Shown piece after piece: positions 1-6,111 of a stretch of 11,167 nucleotides of DNA (position 1 is its first letter; each line of letters starts with the position of its first letter). A program made the position numbers and the translations under genes. The notes beneath the pieces are model-generated. The model searched no databases. It was not told the origin of the DNA and saw nothing but the letters and a program-made list of their open reading frames with translations. The stretch lies in the NCBI GenBank assembly GCA_964638815.1, contig CAZXBB010000023.1:1-11167 (forward strand). The letters are read 5' to 3'. Source of the DNA: CAZXBB01 sp964638815 (GTDB lineage Bacteria > Planctomycetota > Phycisphaerae > Phycisphaerales > SM1A02).

Positions 1-278
1 TCGAGCGCGAGCTTCATCAGTCGCCCGATCTTGAACTTGACGGTCTTCTTGGCGGGCACCGGCACGCGCTCGAGGGTCTTCGGGTTCTGGGCGATCCGGG
101 GCGCCCGCTCGCGGATCTCGAAGACACCGAAATCGCGGAACTCGAGCCGGTTGCCTTCGCTCAGCTCGCGGATCACATTGACGAGGAAGCTCTGCACGGT
201 CGCCTTGACGGCGGTGCGTTTCTGGCTCGTCTCGTCCGCAATCCGGTCGATGAGGTCCTTCTTCGTGGTCGTTGTCAT
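1..278 (-). CDS. HU/IHF-family DNA-binding protein (3' end cut by window edge)
   Basis: This is a small histone-like protein that bends DNA as a dimer and organises the nucleoid. Reading from the ATG at 278, 92 codons are visible before the window edge. The N-terminal helices (KKDLIDRIADET, residues 6-17) are followed by the beta-arm region. That region carries the family signature: LEFRDFGVFEIRER near residues 46-59, then the DNA-intercalating arm with QNPKT and VPVPAKKTVKFK, ending in IGRLMK. The family is usually 90-105 residues, so only a short tail is missing. A Shine-Dalgarno-like AGGGGG (288-293 on the minus strand) lies 9 bases before the ATG and supports this start. HU and IHF subunits cannot be told apart here; the RIAQNPKT arm is of the IHF-like type often seen in planctomycetes. 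The gene stands alone, with a promoter candidate about 180 bp upstream. Confidence 0.93.
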   Translation of the reverse strand, partial: MTTTTKKDLIDRIADETSQKRTAVKATVQSFLVNVIRELSEGNRLEFRDFGVFEIRERAPRIAQNPKTLERVPVPAKKTVKFKIGRLMKLAL

Positions 279-600
279 GCCGATCAGCCCCCTGCTCGGG
301 CCGCTCGTCACCTCGGAAAGCACCCCCACGGTGCGCCCTCCCGCGGCTTCGACGCCTCAGCCAGCCTGGCCAGATCGTGCCCCCGGGGCCAGCCGTCCCC
401 GACTCTGCAACCCGCATCCTTCCTACCAGGCCGGGCACTTCGCCCAACCCCACGAGCCCCAGTATGGCGGGGCCCCGGCGCAGCGTCAAGGGCAACTCCG
501 ACAATGACAACAAGTTATGACGATCGACGCAGCTTCCCCAGTCAGCCGGTTTCGCCGACCCGCCGAGGCGCCGGAACGGGCCCGTCGCCGGGGACTCGCA
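279..600. other. Intergenic region, no gene seen
   Basis: This 322-bp stretch lies between the start of the HU/IHF gene and the stop of the small lipoprotein gene, both on the minus strand. Open frames crossing it have arginine/proline/serine-rich translations typical of shadow frames in GC-rich DNA and no recognisable domain. It holds the promoter candidate at 461-489 and the HU/IHF ribosome-binding site. A short inverted repeat, CTGGCC (366-371) with GGCCAG (387-392), could fold in the HU leader but is weak. I see no T-tract terminator behind the lipoprotein gene. Confidence 0.7.
461..489 (-). promoter_or_regulatory. Candidate sigma-70 promoter for the HU/IHF gene
   Basis: On the minus strand a -35 box TTGACG (489 to 484) and a -10 box CATACT (466 to 461) are separated by exactly 17 bases. 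The boxes match the consensus at 5 of 6 and 4 of 6 positions. This stands out in otherwise GC-rich intergenic DNA, and an AT-richer stretch (ACTTGTTGTCATTG) lies just upstream. Transcription would start near 454, giving the HU/IHF gene a leader of about 175 nt. The prediction is from sequence alone. Confidence 0.4.
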
Positions 601-981
601 TCAGGGTGTGAGGAGCCATCCGTGGCGGATCGAACGGGTCGTGGTGCGCGATGACTCGCTGACCCGGCCGTTATTGGTGGAGCGCCGATCGAAGTCCCGA
701 ACCTCCAGGTGATGGGCCTGGACGAGCCCGTCGGAGCCACCGATCCCGAGGGCGTCGTCGTTGCGGTAGTTCTGCCACCCCCAGTCCCACGCATCTTCGT
801 ACGGGGCGACGTCCCAGTGTGCGGCCAGCTTCGGCGGAGGCAGGACCAGCGTACGGTGCGGCATCCCGATCGTCCCTGACGACGCCGCCCCGCCGCTCCC
901 GGCGCAGCCCGTGGCGACCTGCAGGACGGCGATCGCGCCCGCGATGCACAGCGCGCTTCGGACAATGACTCGTCGGCTCAT
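601..981 (-). CDS. Small putative lipoprotein of unknown function
   Basis: The 126-residue protein has a basic start (MSRR), a hydrophobic core (residues 8-20) and a lipobox-like VATGC ending at Cys26, so it is probably exported and lipid-anchored. A low-complexity Gly/Ala/Ser linker follows. The remaining ~85 residues contain a tryptophan-rich stretch (AHWDVAPYEDAWDWGWQNY, residues 54-72) and an arginine/serine/threonine-rich tail. I recognise no family. The ATG at 981 is chosen over an upstream in-frame ATG at 1101 because GGAGAA sits just before it and the signal peptide begins there. The gene diverges from the redoxin gene across the repeat-bearing intergenic region. The lipobox is imperfect (Thr-Gly before Cys), so a plain secreted or anchored protein is possible. 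Confidence 0.72.
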   Translation of the reverse strand: MSRRVIVRSALCIAGAIAVLQVATGCAGSGGAASSGTIGMPHRTLVLPPPKLAAHWDVAPYEDAWDWGWQNYRNDDALGIGGSDGLVQAHHLEVRDFDRRSTNNGRVSESSRTTTRSIRHGWLLTP

Positions 982-1360
982 CTTCGCTTTCTCCCGTACG
1001 CACCCGGTCCTCCTCGGGCGGCGACTCCGCGCAAAGTCTGCACCCATAATGACGACCCGGCCAGCGCGGAGACCCCGGTTTCGAGGAATCCCCGCCGGCA
1101 CCGACCGATAAGCATAAGCCGCTCGCGCGACAGGTGGCGACAGCCCGCGTCAGGCCCTGGAGACAGTCCGCGGAAGGCCGCGGAAGGCCGCGGAAGGCCG
1201 CGGAAGGCAGCGGAAGGCAGCGGAAGGCAGCGGAAGGCCGCGCGACAGCGGATCCACAGTCGTTTCGTGGACCGGGTGGAACCGCGGGGCGGCACCCGCT
1301 AGGAATACCGCCCCTTCGGACAGTGTTGCTCAGCGGGACGAACGCTCCCAGGAGACATCC
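982..1360. other. Divergent intergenic region carrying a tandem repeat
   Basis: This 379-bp stretch separates the lipoprotein gene (minus) from the redoxin gene (plus), so it should hold promoters for both. It contains the 10-bp repeat array at 1168-1240. The 10-mer CGCGCGACAG occurs on each side of the array, at 1124-1133 and 1239-1248. I could not identify a convincing -35/-10 pair for either gene. Open frames across it are repeat-driven or arginine-rich and are not credible genes. The redoxin ribosome-binding site, AGGAGA, is at 1350-1355. Confidence 0.65.
1168..1240. repeat. 10-bp tandem repeat array, seven units
   Basis: Seven head-to-tail 10-bp units occupy 1171-1240. Three are CGGAAGGCCG, then three CGGAAGGCAG, then one CGGAAGGCCG, with no indels. 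The first is preceded by CCG, which creates a perfect CCGCGG palindrome at 1168-1173; this recurs at 1178, 1188 and 1198. The A variants lose the palindrome. The 10-bp period is close to one helical turn, so all units face the same side of the DNA. The array lies about 120 bp before the redoxin start and 190 bp before the lipoprotein start. Confidence 0.93.
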
Positions 1361-2632
1361 ATGCACAAGATCGCCGCCGGTATCGTCGCCGGGATCGCCG
1401 CCCTCGGCGCCGTCACCGCCGTCACCGCCTTCGCGCTCGACCAGTCCGGGACCGCCCCCGGCACCCCCGGCATCCCCGTCATCCCCGGCATCCACGCGGC
1501 GGCCCCCACCGGCAGCGCAAAGGAGGCGGAGGCCGTCCTCACGCGCTCCGCGGCCGCCTACGCGGCGGCCGGCGGGCTCACTGACGTCATGCGTCTGAAC
1601 CTGTCGCTCCCGGACGGCTCCGAGGAGGTCGTCGAGATTCCGTACGCGCTCGGTGCTGGAACGGACGGCCGCGTGGACATGCCGGCGCTCCGGGCCGTCG
1701 CGCTCGGCTCGTCGCTCTTCCTCGTCCGGGACGAGGTCGCCGACAAGTACGCGGAGATCGTGCTGACCGGCGACATCCGAACGACGCTCGAGGCGATCTT
1801 CGGCGGCGACGCGAGTCTGCCCGTCGCCTTCGACCTGCGGCGGGGGCGCGGGGTCGCGAGCTACGTCGCCGGGCTCGGCCTCGGCGTGCTCGAGCGCCCG
1901 CGTCTCTCCGGCTACGACAAGGTCGACGACGACACGCCGCACGGCTCGCACCGGCTGTGGCTCGCTGCCGACAACGGCCGCGGCACCGTGCACATCGACG
2001 CGGGCACCAACCTGCTGTCCGCGCTGGAGATCGCGACGGACCAGCTCTCCGACGTGGAGCCGGGGATGGTGGTGCGCGTGAAGTTCTCGCCCAAGGTGCA
2101 CGCTTCGCCGTCCGGGCTGATCACGTTCGATCCGGGCAGCCGGCGGAAGGTGCGGTCTTTCCGCGAGCTCCAGCCGACGCCGGTGGCGGTGGGCGAGCGC
2201 GCCCCCGACTTTACGCTCGAGACGCTCGACGGCGAGCGCGTCACCCTCAGCGCTCTCCGGGGTTCGGTGGTCGTGCTCGATTTCTGGGCGACCTGGTGCC
2301 GTCCGTGCATCATGGCCCTGCCGCTGCTCGACGAGTTCCACGACTGGGCGCAGAGCTCGGGTCACCCCATCGCCGCCTACGCGATCGACACCTTCGAGAG
2401 CGTGCCGGCCGAACGCATGAAGTCGCAGGCGGCGGCCCTCTGGCAGTCGCAGAAATTCTCGATGCCGACCCTGCTCGACTTCGACGGCGCCGCCGTCGCG
2501 CGTTACGGCATCCAGAGCATCCCCACCACGTACATCATCGATCGCGACGGCGTGATCGCGAAGGTCCACCAGGGCTTCGATGCGAACATGGCGACGAAGC
2601 TGAAGACGGAAGTGCTGGAGCTCCTCGACTAG
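1361..2632 (+). CDS. Exported thioredoxin-fold (TlpA/redoxin) protein with N-terminal LolA-like domain
   Basis: This 423-residue envelope protein probably carries out thiol-disulfide exchange outside the cytoplasm. A hydrophobic signal or anchor (residues 4-26) is followed by a Pro/Gly-rich linker. Residues ~50-275 form a region that looks like the outer-membrane-lipoprotein-sorting (LolA-like/DUF2092) fold often fused to such redoxins. The AhpC/TSA-type domain begins at GERAPDFTLETLDG (about 282). The active site is W312-C313-R-P-C316 in the context FWATWCRPC, and the cis-proline is P388 in SIPTTYIIDRDG. Both catalytic cysteines are present. AGGAGA sits six bases before the ATG. Function is known for the family; the partner is not visible here. 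The N-terminal assignment is by overall character, not by a strict motif. The stop codon overlaps that of the facing PEP-CTERM gene. Confidence 0.88.
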   Translation: MHKIAAGIVAGIAALGAVTAVTAFALDQSGTAPGTPGIPVIPGIHAAAPTGSAKEAEAVLTRSAAAYAAAGGLTDVMRLNLSLPDGSEEVVEIPYALGAGTDGRVDMPALRAVALGSSLFLVRDEVADKYAEIVLTGDIRTTLEAIFGGDASLPVAFDLRRGRGVASYVAGLGLGVLERPRLSGYDKVDDDTPHGSHRLWLAADNGRGTVHIDAGTNLLSALEIATDQLSDVEPGMVVRVKFSPKVHASPSGLITFDPGSRRKVRSFRELQPTPVAVGERAPDFTLETLDGERVTLSALRGSVVVLDFWATWCRPCIMALPLLDEFHDWAQSSGHPIAAYAIDTFESVPAERMKSQAAALWQSQKFSMPTLLDFDGAAVARYGIQSIPTTYIIDRDGVIAKVHQGFDANMATKLKTEVLELLD

Positions 2633-3249
2633 CGCCGGCGGCGGGCGCCGCACGCTGCGGCCGCGAACAGGGCCAGCGCTCCCGGTCCCGGGATCGCCTG
2701 GCCGGTCACGCGGAAGGCCCCGCGCGTGTTCGGCGCGACCTCCCACGGTTCGCCGTCACGCCGCACGGCGTGCGGGCCGAAGTCGTCGATGCTGTTGAGA
2801 TGCCACGCGGCCCACGACTCACCGGCCGTCGCCGCCGTGACCCAGTACTGGAGGCCCTCTTCGAGCACGGTCTCGCCGCTGAACGCGGCCACGATCGGGG
2901 GCGTCGCCTCACCGAAGCCGCCCATGCGGTCCGCGACGGTGACGCTCTCGAGCAGCGATCCGGGCGCGCCACCGTCGTCCGCGTGGACGTTGACGGTCAG
3001 CACGTTCTGGCCGGCGATGAGGCTCACCCCGAGCTCGACCGCCTCAAGCGTGTACGCGCCGCCGGTCACCGTGAACGCGTCGCCCTGGTCGAAGTCGATG
3101 CCGACGGGAAGTCCCCGGGACAGCGTCCATCCGTTGCCCATGCCTCGCTCGTCATCTTCGCCGAAGTTGTCGAAGATGATGCTCGCCGACGCCGTCGACG
3201 AGAATGCGAGGGCCAGCGCACCCGCCGCCGTCACTGTCTTCCTTCCCAT
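2629..3249 (-). CDS. Secreted PEP-CTERM-type surface protein
   Basis: The 206-residue protein starts with a signal peptide (residues 1-22, cleavage likely after STASA). Its ~160-residue body is beta-rich (SIIFDNFG, VNVHADDGGAPGSLL, QYWVTAAT, GAFRVTG). This resembles the choice-of-anchor families of PEP-CTERM proteins. It ends in a sorting signal: P187-G-P-G, a hydrophobic stretch ALALFAAAAC (191-200), then GARRRR. Such tails are recognised by exosortase-type enzymes in the inner membrane; none is in this window. The ATG at 3249 is chosen because a strong AGGAGAG lies just upstream and the signal peptide begins there; an in-frame ATG at 3285 would add 12 charged residues. The stop overlaps that of the redoxin gene on the other strand (CTAG, 2629-2632). 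The ligand or role is unknown. Confidence 0.86.
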   Translation of the reverse strand: MGRKTVTAAGALALAFSSTASASIIFDNFGEDDERGMGNGWTLSRGLPVGIDFDQGDAFTVTGGAYTLEAVELGVSLIAGQNVLTVNVHADDGGAPGSLLESVTVADRMGGFGEATPPIVAAFSGETVLEEGLQYWVTAATAGESWAAWHLNSIDDFGPHAVRRDGEPWEVAPNTRGAFRVTGQAIPGPGALALFAAAACGARRRR

Positions 3250-3283
3250 CTTTCTCTCCTTCCGCGGCCTTACCGGACGCGGC

Positions 3284-3301
3284 ACGGAGATCGCGCTCCG
3301 T
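3284..3301. promoter_or_regulatory. Perfect 6-6-6 inverted repeat upstream of the PEP-CTERM gene
   Basis: ACGGAG (3284-3289) and CTCCGT (3296-3301) form a perfect inverted repeat around six bases, centred about 43 bp before the PEP-CTERM start codon. A TTGACG sequence on the minus strand overlaps its distal edge. It could be an operator or a short leader hairpin. I found no matching -10 box and no sigma-54 TGGCAC/TTGC promoter in this 210-bp gap. Confidence 0.3.
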
Positions 3302-3459
3302 CAAGAGAGCTTGCGGCGAGAACGGGTCGAGTCAAGCACGTGGTGCGGGCTTTGCGGGTCGTGCGGGCTGCGCCGCGGAACGTGGTGAGCACCGGCGCTC
3401 TCGGCCGGCGCGGCGTTATCGGTCCGGCCGGCGGCGCGACGCGTCCCGGACGGTCGAGG

Positions 3460-4158
3460 TCACCGCGCGGGCGATGCCGGAGCGCCGTCGGGGCCGGTCT
3501 CCCGGCGCGTGTCCTTCAGCTTGCGCGACAGGTCGATGCCCAGCACCGAGTCCATGACGAAGTGCATGCTCGGGTTGCGGTTCAGAAGACGCGCGAGCGA
3601 GGCCTTGGACCACGCGATGTACCTCGTGGCTTCGCGCACCCTGACGGTCGCCGACGCCATCTCGCCGGTCATCAGGCTCATCTCGCCGACGAGCTGGCCG
3701 GAGCGGAGCTCGGCGACGGGGCGGTCGCCCACGATGACGTCGGCCGCGCCGCACGTGATGAGGAGCAGCTCCGGGACCGCCGCTCCCTCCGTCGTGAGGA
3801 CGTCGCCGGGCTCGGCCGTCCGCCAGTCGGCGATGCGCATCAGACGCATGAACTCCAGCCGCGTGAACCCGCGGAACATCGTGTCGTAGAGCTCCTGCTC
3901 GTGCTCGTCGAACCGCGCGGCCCGCTCACCGTAGATGAGCTGGAACAGGCGGGACCCGTTCACGATGATGAACACCGTCTGCCACGACACGGCGACCCAG
4001 ACATGCTCGTGCACGTTGATGGTATAGGTGATCAGCGCGACGCTCGACACGATCGAGATGAGCCGGAGCCAGACGATGTCGCGAACGGCGAATCCCATCG
4101 CGCCGACGGCGAAGCCGAGATGGCCCATGGGAGTGCCGAGGAACGTCTCGATTGTCAT
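3460..4158 (-). CDS. Membrane-anchored cyclic-nucleotide-binding-fold protein, Popeye-like architecture
   Basis: The 232-residue protein has an N-terminal membrane region with about three hydrophobic segments (roughly residues 12-25, 29-47 and 53-76). Then follow NGSRLFQLIYGERAARF (67-83) and ELYDTMFRGFTRLEFMRLM (89-107). A cNMP-binding-type beta-roll spans about 108-185 and a short helical tail follows. Three membrane segments, a tyrosine-rich linker and one such domain is the layout of animal POPDC proteins. The phosphate-binding cassette reads GEMSLMTGEMASATV (158-172). Gly158-Glu159 is present, but the usual Arg of the R-(S/A)-A motif is Ala168. Canonical cAMP/cGMP binding is therefore doubtful. 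AAGGTGAT precedes the ATG. It follows the aminotransferase gene by 49 bp on the same strand and may be co-transcribed. The Popeye relation is inferred from layout and linker residues. Confidence 0.8.
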   Translation of the reverse strand: MTIETFLGTPMGHLGFAVGAMGFAVRDIVWLRLISIVSSVALITYTINVHEHVWVAVSWQTVFIIVNGSRLFQLIYGERAARFDEHEQELYDTMFRGFTRLEFMRLMRIADWRTAEPGDVLTTEGAAVPELLLITCGAADVIVGDRPVAELRSGQLVGEMSLMTGEMASATVRVREATRYIAWSKASLARLLNRNPSMHFVMDSVLGIDLSRKLKDTRRETGPDGAPASPAR

Positions 4159-4174
4159 GGCATCACCTTGTTCA

Positions 4175-4204
4175 AGCGACGCGTGTTGGAGCGACGCGTG
4201 TTGG
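4175..4204. repeat. Perfect 15-bp tandem duplication
   Basis: AGCGACGCGTGTTGG occurs twice with no gap and no mismatch (4175-4189, 4190-4204). It fills most of the 49-bp space between the aminotransferase stop (4208-4210) and the start of the Popeye-like gene (4158). It ends just short of the latter's ribosome-binding site (about 4162-4169). Fifteen bases is a whole number of codons, but the repeat lies outside both genes. Confidence 0.9.
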
Positions 4205-4207
4205 CCC

Positions 4208-5434
4208 CTACGCCAGCGTCCGCAACCACACGGCCAGGCGCCGGCATCCCTCCTCGATCTGGTCGAGCCCGCAGGCGAAGCTCATCCGGATGTGCCGCCG
4301 CGCGCATTCGCCGAAGTCGTCACCGGGAACGACGGCGACGAGCGCCTCCTCAAGGAGCGCCTCGGCGAACGAAACGGACGAGTCGACGACGCGGCCTTCG
4401 GCCGTCCGGCGCCCGAAGTACGCGCCGACGTCGGGGAACACGTAGAAGGCGCCGGTCGGTCGCGGGCAGACGATGTCGGGCATGGCCGCGAGACGGGCGT
4501 GGATCACGCCCGCCCGCTCCGCGAACGTCCGCCGCATCGTCTCGACGGCCCCGGCCTGAGAGGCGAGCGCCTCCACCAGCGCCGGCAGGCAGAACGACGT
4601 CACGTGACTGGTCATCTGGCCCTGGAGCCGGGTGATCGCGCCGGCGATGCCGTACCCGGTCGCGCAGGCGTAGCCGAGACGCCATCCCGTCATCGCGTAG
4701 GCCTTGCTCAGGCCGTTGATGGTCACGACGCGATCCGCGATCGCGTCGATGGAGCCGACCGAGAAGTGCGGCGTCTCGCCGAAGACGAGCTTCTCGTAGA
4801 TCTCGTCCGTCAGAACCACGACCTGCTCGTGCCGCGCCAGGACCGCGGCCAGCGCCACGAGCTCGTCGGGCGTGTACATCGTGCCGCACGGATTGGACGG
4901 GCTGTTGATGATGAACGCGACCGTCTTCGGCGTGATCGCCCCCTCGAGCTGGGCGGGCGTGATCCTGAAGTCGTTCGTGACGGCGCCGGGCACCTCGATG
5001 CAGCGACCGCCACACAGCTCGATCATGGGGCGGTAGCTCACCCACGCCGGCGTCGGCACGATGACGTCGTCCCCGGGATCCACGAGCGCCTGCAGCGCGA
5101 GATAGATCGAGTGCTTCGCGCCGACGCTGACCACGATGTCGCCGGCCGTGCACGAGATGCCGTTCTCGTCGCGGAGCTTGGCCGCGATCGCTTCCCGCAC
5201 GACCGGCGGTCCCGGCACGGGCTGGTAGCCGGTCTCGCCGGCGCGGAGCGCGCCGATCGCGGCGTCCTTGATCCCGTCGGGCGTGTCGAAGTCCGGCTCG
5301 CCGGTCCCGAAGCCGATGACGTCCCTGCCCTGCGCCTGGAGCTCCCGCACGCGCGCGCTCACGGCGAAGGTGCTGGACGGCTTCAGGTTGCGAACGCGCT
5401 CGGAGAGCAGAATCGGCGACTGGGCGACGCTCAT
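4208..5434 (-). CDS. Class I pyridoxal-phosphate aminotransferase (aspartate/prephenate type)
   Basis: This 408-residue cytoplasmic enzyme of fold type I transfers amino groups between amino acids and 2-oxo acids. Hallmarks are LSERVRNLKPSSTFAV (10-25), GTGEPDFDTPDGIK (43-56), NSPSNP (177-182), D210-E-I-Y213, the PLP lysine K244 in GLSKAYAMTGWRLGY and the substrate carboxylate arginine R383 in HIRMSFA. SVGAKHSIY (103-111) places a lysine, K107, where subgroup I-beta aspartate/prephenate aminotransferases have a substrate-contacting lysine. Aspartate aminotransferase, possibly with prephenate activity for tyrosine/phenylalanine synthesis, is thus the best guess. The ATG at 5434 fits family N-termini. 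It has no Shine-Dalgarno, only a TATCCT six bases upstream. An in-frame ATG at 5473 would add 13 residues and has GGGAGGG, but touching the start codon. It diverges from the FMN reductase gene. Confidence 0.92.
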   Translation of the reverse strand: MSVAQSPILLSERVRNLKPSSTFAVSARVRELQAQGRDVIGFGTGEPDFDTPDGIKDAAIGALRAGETGYQPVPGPPVVREAIAAKLRDENGISCTAGDIVVSVGAKHSIYLALQALVDPGDDVIVPTPAWVSYRPMIELCGGRCIEVPGAVTNDFRITPAQLEGAITPKTVAFIINSPSNPCGTMYTPDELVALAAVLARHEQVVVLTDEIYEKLVFGETPHFSVGSIDAIADRVVTINGLSKAYAMTGWRLGYACATGYGIAGAITRLQGQMTSHVTSFCLPALVEALASQAGAVETMRRTFAERAGVIHARLAAMPDIVCPRPTGAFYVFPDVGAYFGRRTAEGRVVDSSVSFAEALLEEALVAVVPGDDFGECARRHIRMSFACGLDQIEEGCRRLAVWLRTLA

Positions 5435-5508
5435 GCGGGCAGGATACGCGAGGCCGAGGCCGTTCGCTATCATCCCTCCCGCCTGACCAGCAGAGGAGTC
5501 GCAACCGC
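5435..5508. promoter_or_regulatory. Short divergent promoter region
   Basis: These 74 bp separate the aminotransferase (minus) from the FMN reductase (plus). On the plus strand TATCAT (5468-5473) matches the -10 consensus at five of six positions and lies 35 bp before the reductase ATG, but has no good -35 box. On the minus strand TATCCT ends six bases before the aminotransferase ATG, a spacing that would give a leaderless transcript. The reductase ribosome-binding site AGAGGAG is at 5492-5498. Promoter calls are tentative. Confidence 0.3.
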
Positions 5509-6090
5509 ATGAGCAAGCAACCCAGGATTCTCGCGTTCGCCGGCAGCCTGCGCGAAGGCTCTTACAACAAGCGTCTCGTGAAGATCGCCGCGGCCGGAGC
5601 GCGCGACGCGGGCGCGGACGTCACCACGATCGACCTCCGGGACTTCCCCATGCCGATCTACGACGGCGACCTCGAGGACGCCGAGGGCATTCCCGGGAAC
5701 GGCATCCGGCTCAAGGAGCTGTTCCGCGCGCACGACGGGCTGCTGATCTCGAGCCCCGAGTACAACAGCTCGATCAGCGCCGCGCTCAAGAACGCGATCG
5801 ACTGGGTGTCGCGTCCGGAGCCGGACCGGGCGCCGCTCGACTGCTTCGCGGACAAGGTCGCCGGCATCATGGCTGCGTCGCCCGGAGCGCTGGGCGGACT
5901 GCGCGGGCTCGTGCACGTGCGCGCCATCCTCGGCAACATCAAGGTGACGGTGATCCCCGACCAGATCGCGATCCCCTCGGCTGACAAGGCGTTCGACGAC
6001 GCCGGAACGCTCGCGGATGATCGCAAGAACGACCAGGTCCGCGGGATCGGGCGGGCGGTGACGGAGATGCTGGCCAGGCTGCTGGACTGA
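5509..6090 (+). CDS. NADPH-dependent FMN reductase family flavoprotein
   Basis: The 193-residue flavodoxin-fold enzyme binds FMN and reduces flavins, quinones, azo compounds or chromate at the expense of NAD(P)H. It is cytoplasmic and usually dimeric. The phosphate-binding loop GSLREGSYN (12-20) follows the first strand ILAFA. SPEYNSSISAALKNAIDW (82-99) is the second family signature, and ASPGALGGLRG (123-133) lines the flavin site. Length is normal for the family. AGAGGAG, ten bases upstream, supports the ATG. True substrate cannot be read from sequence; a quinone/flavin oxidoreductase role is the general expectation. It faces the TPR gene tail-to-tail across 21 bp without a clear terminator. 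Confidence 0.93.
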   Translation: MSKQPRILAFAGSLREGSYNKRLVKIAAAGARDAGADVTTIDLRDFPMPIYDGDLEDAEGIPGNGIRLKELFRAHDGLLISSPEYNSSISAALKNAIDWVSRPEPDRAPLDCFADKVAGIMAASPGALGGLRGLVHVRAILGNIKVTVIPDQIAIPSADKAFDDAGTLADDRKNDQVRGIGRAVTEMLARLLD

Positions 6091-6111
6091 GCCCGGGCCT
6101 TTCAACGGGCG

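Noticed and set aside
1168..1240. CRISPR array
   Set aside because: The 10-bp units are directly adjacent without spacers, and there are no cas genes.
1124..1248. CGCGCGACAG on both sides of the 10-bp array as a target-site duplication of an inserted element
   Set aside because: A 10-mer of this composition can recur by chance in GC-rich DNA, and nothing between the copies resembles a mobile element.
671..2746. Long minus-strand open frame of 691 codons
   Set aside because: It runs through the repeat array and antisense to the redoxin gene. Its translation is Arg/Gly/Asp/Ala-rich without domains, a normal shadow in GC-rich DNA.
1957..4635. Plus-strand open frame of 892 codons
   Set aside because: It crosses four recognised genes in shadow frames, is arginine-rich and has no motif.
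6091..6111. Hairpin GCCCG...CGGGC between the convergent FMN reductase and TPR genes as a terminator
   Set aside because: The stem is only five pairs with a ten-base loop, and no T-tract follows on either strand.
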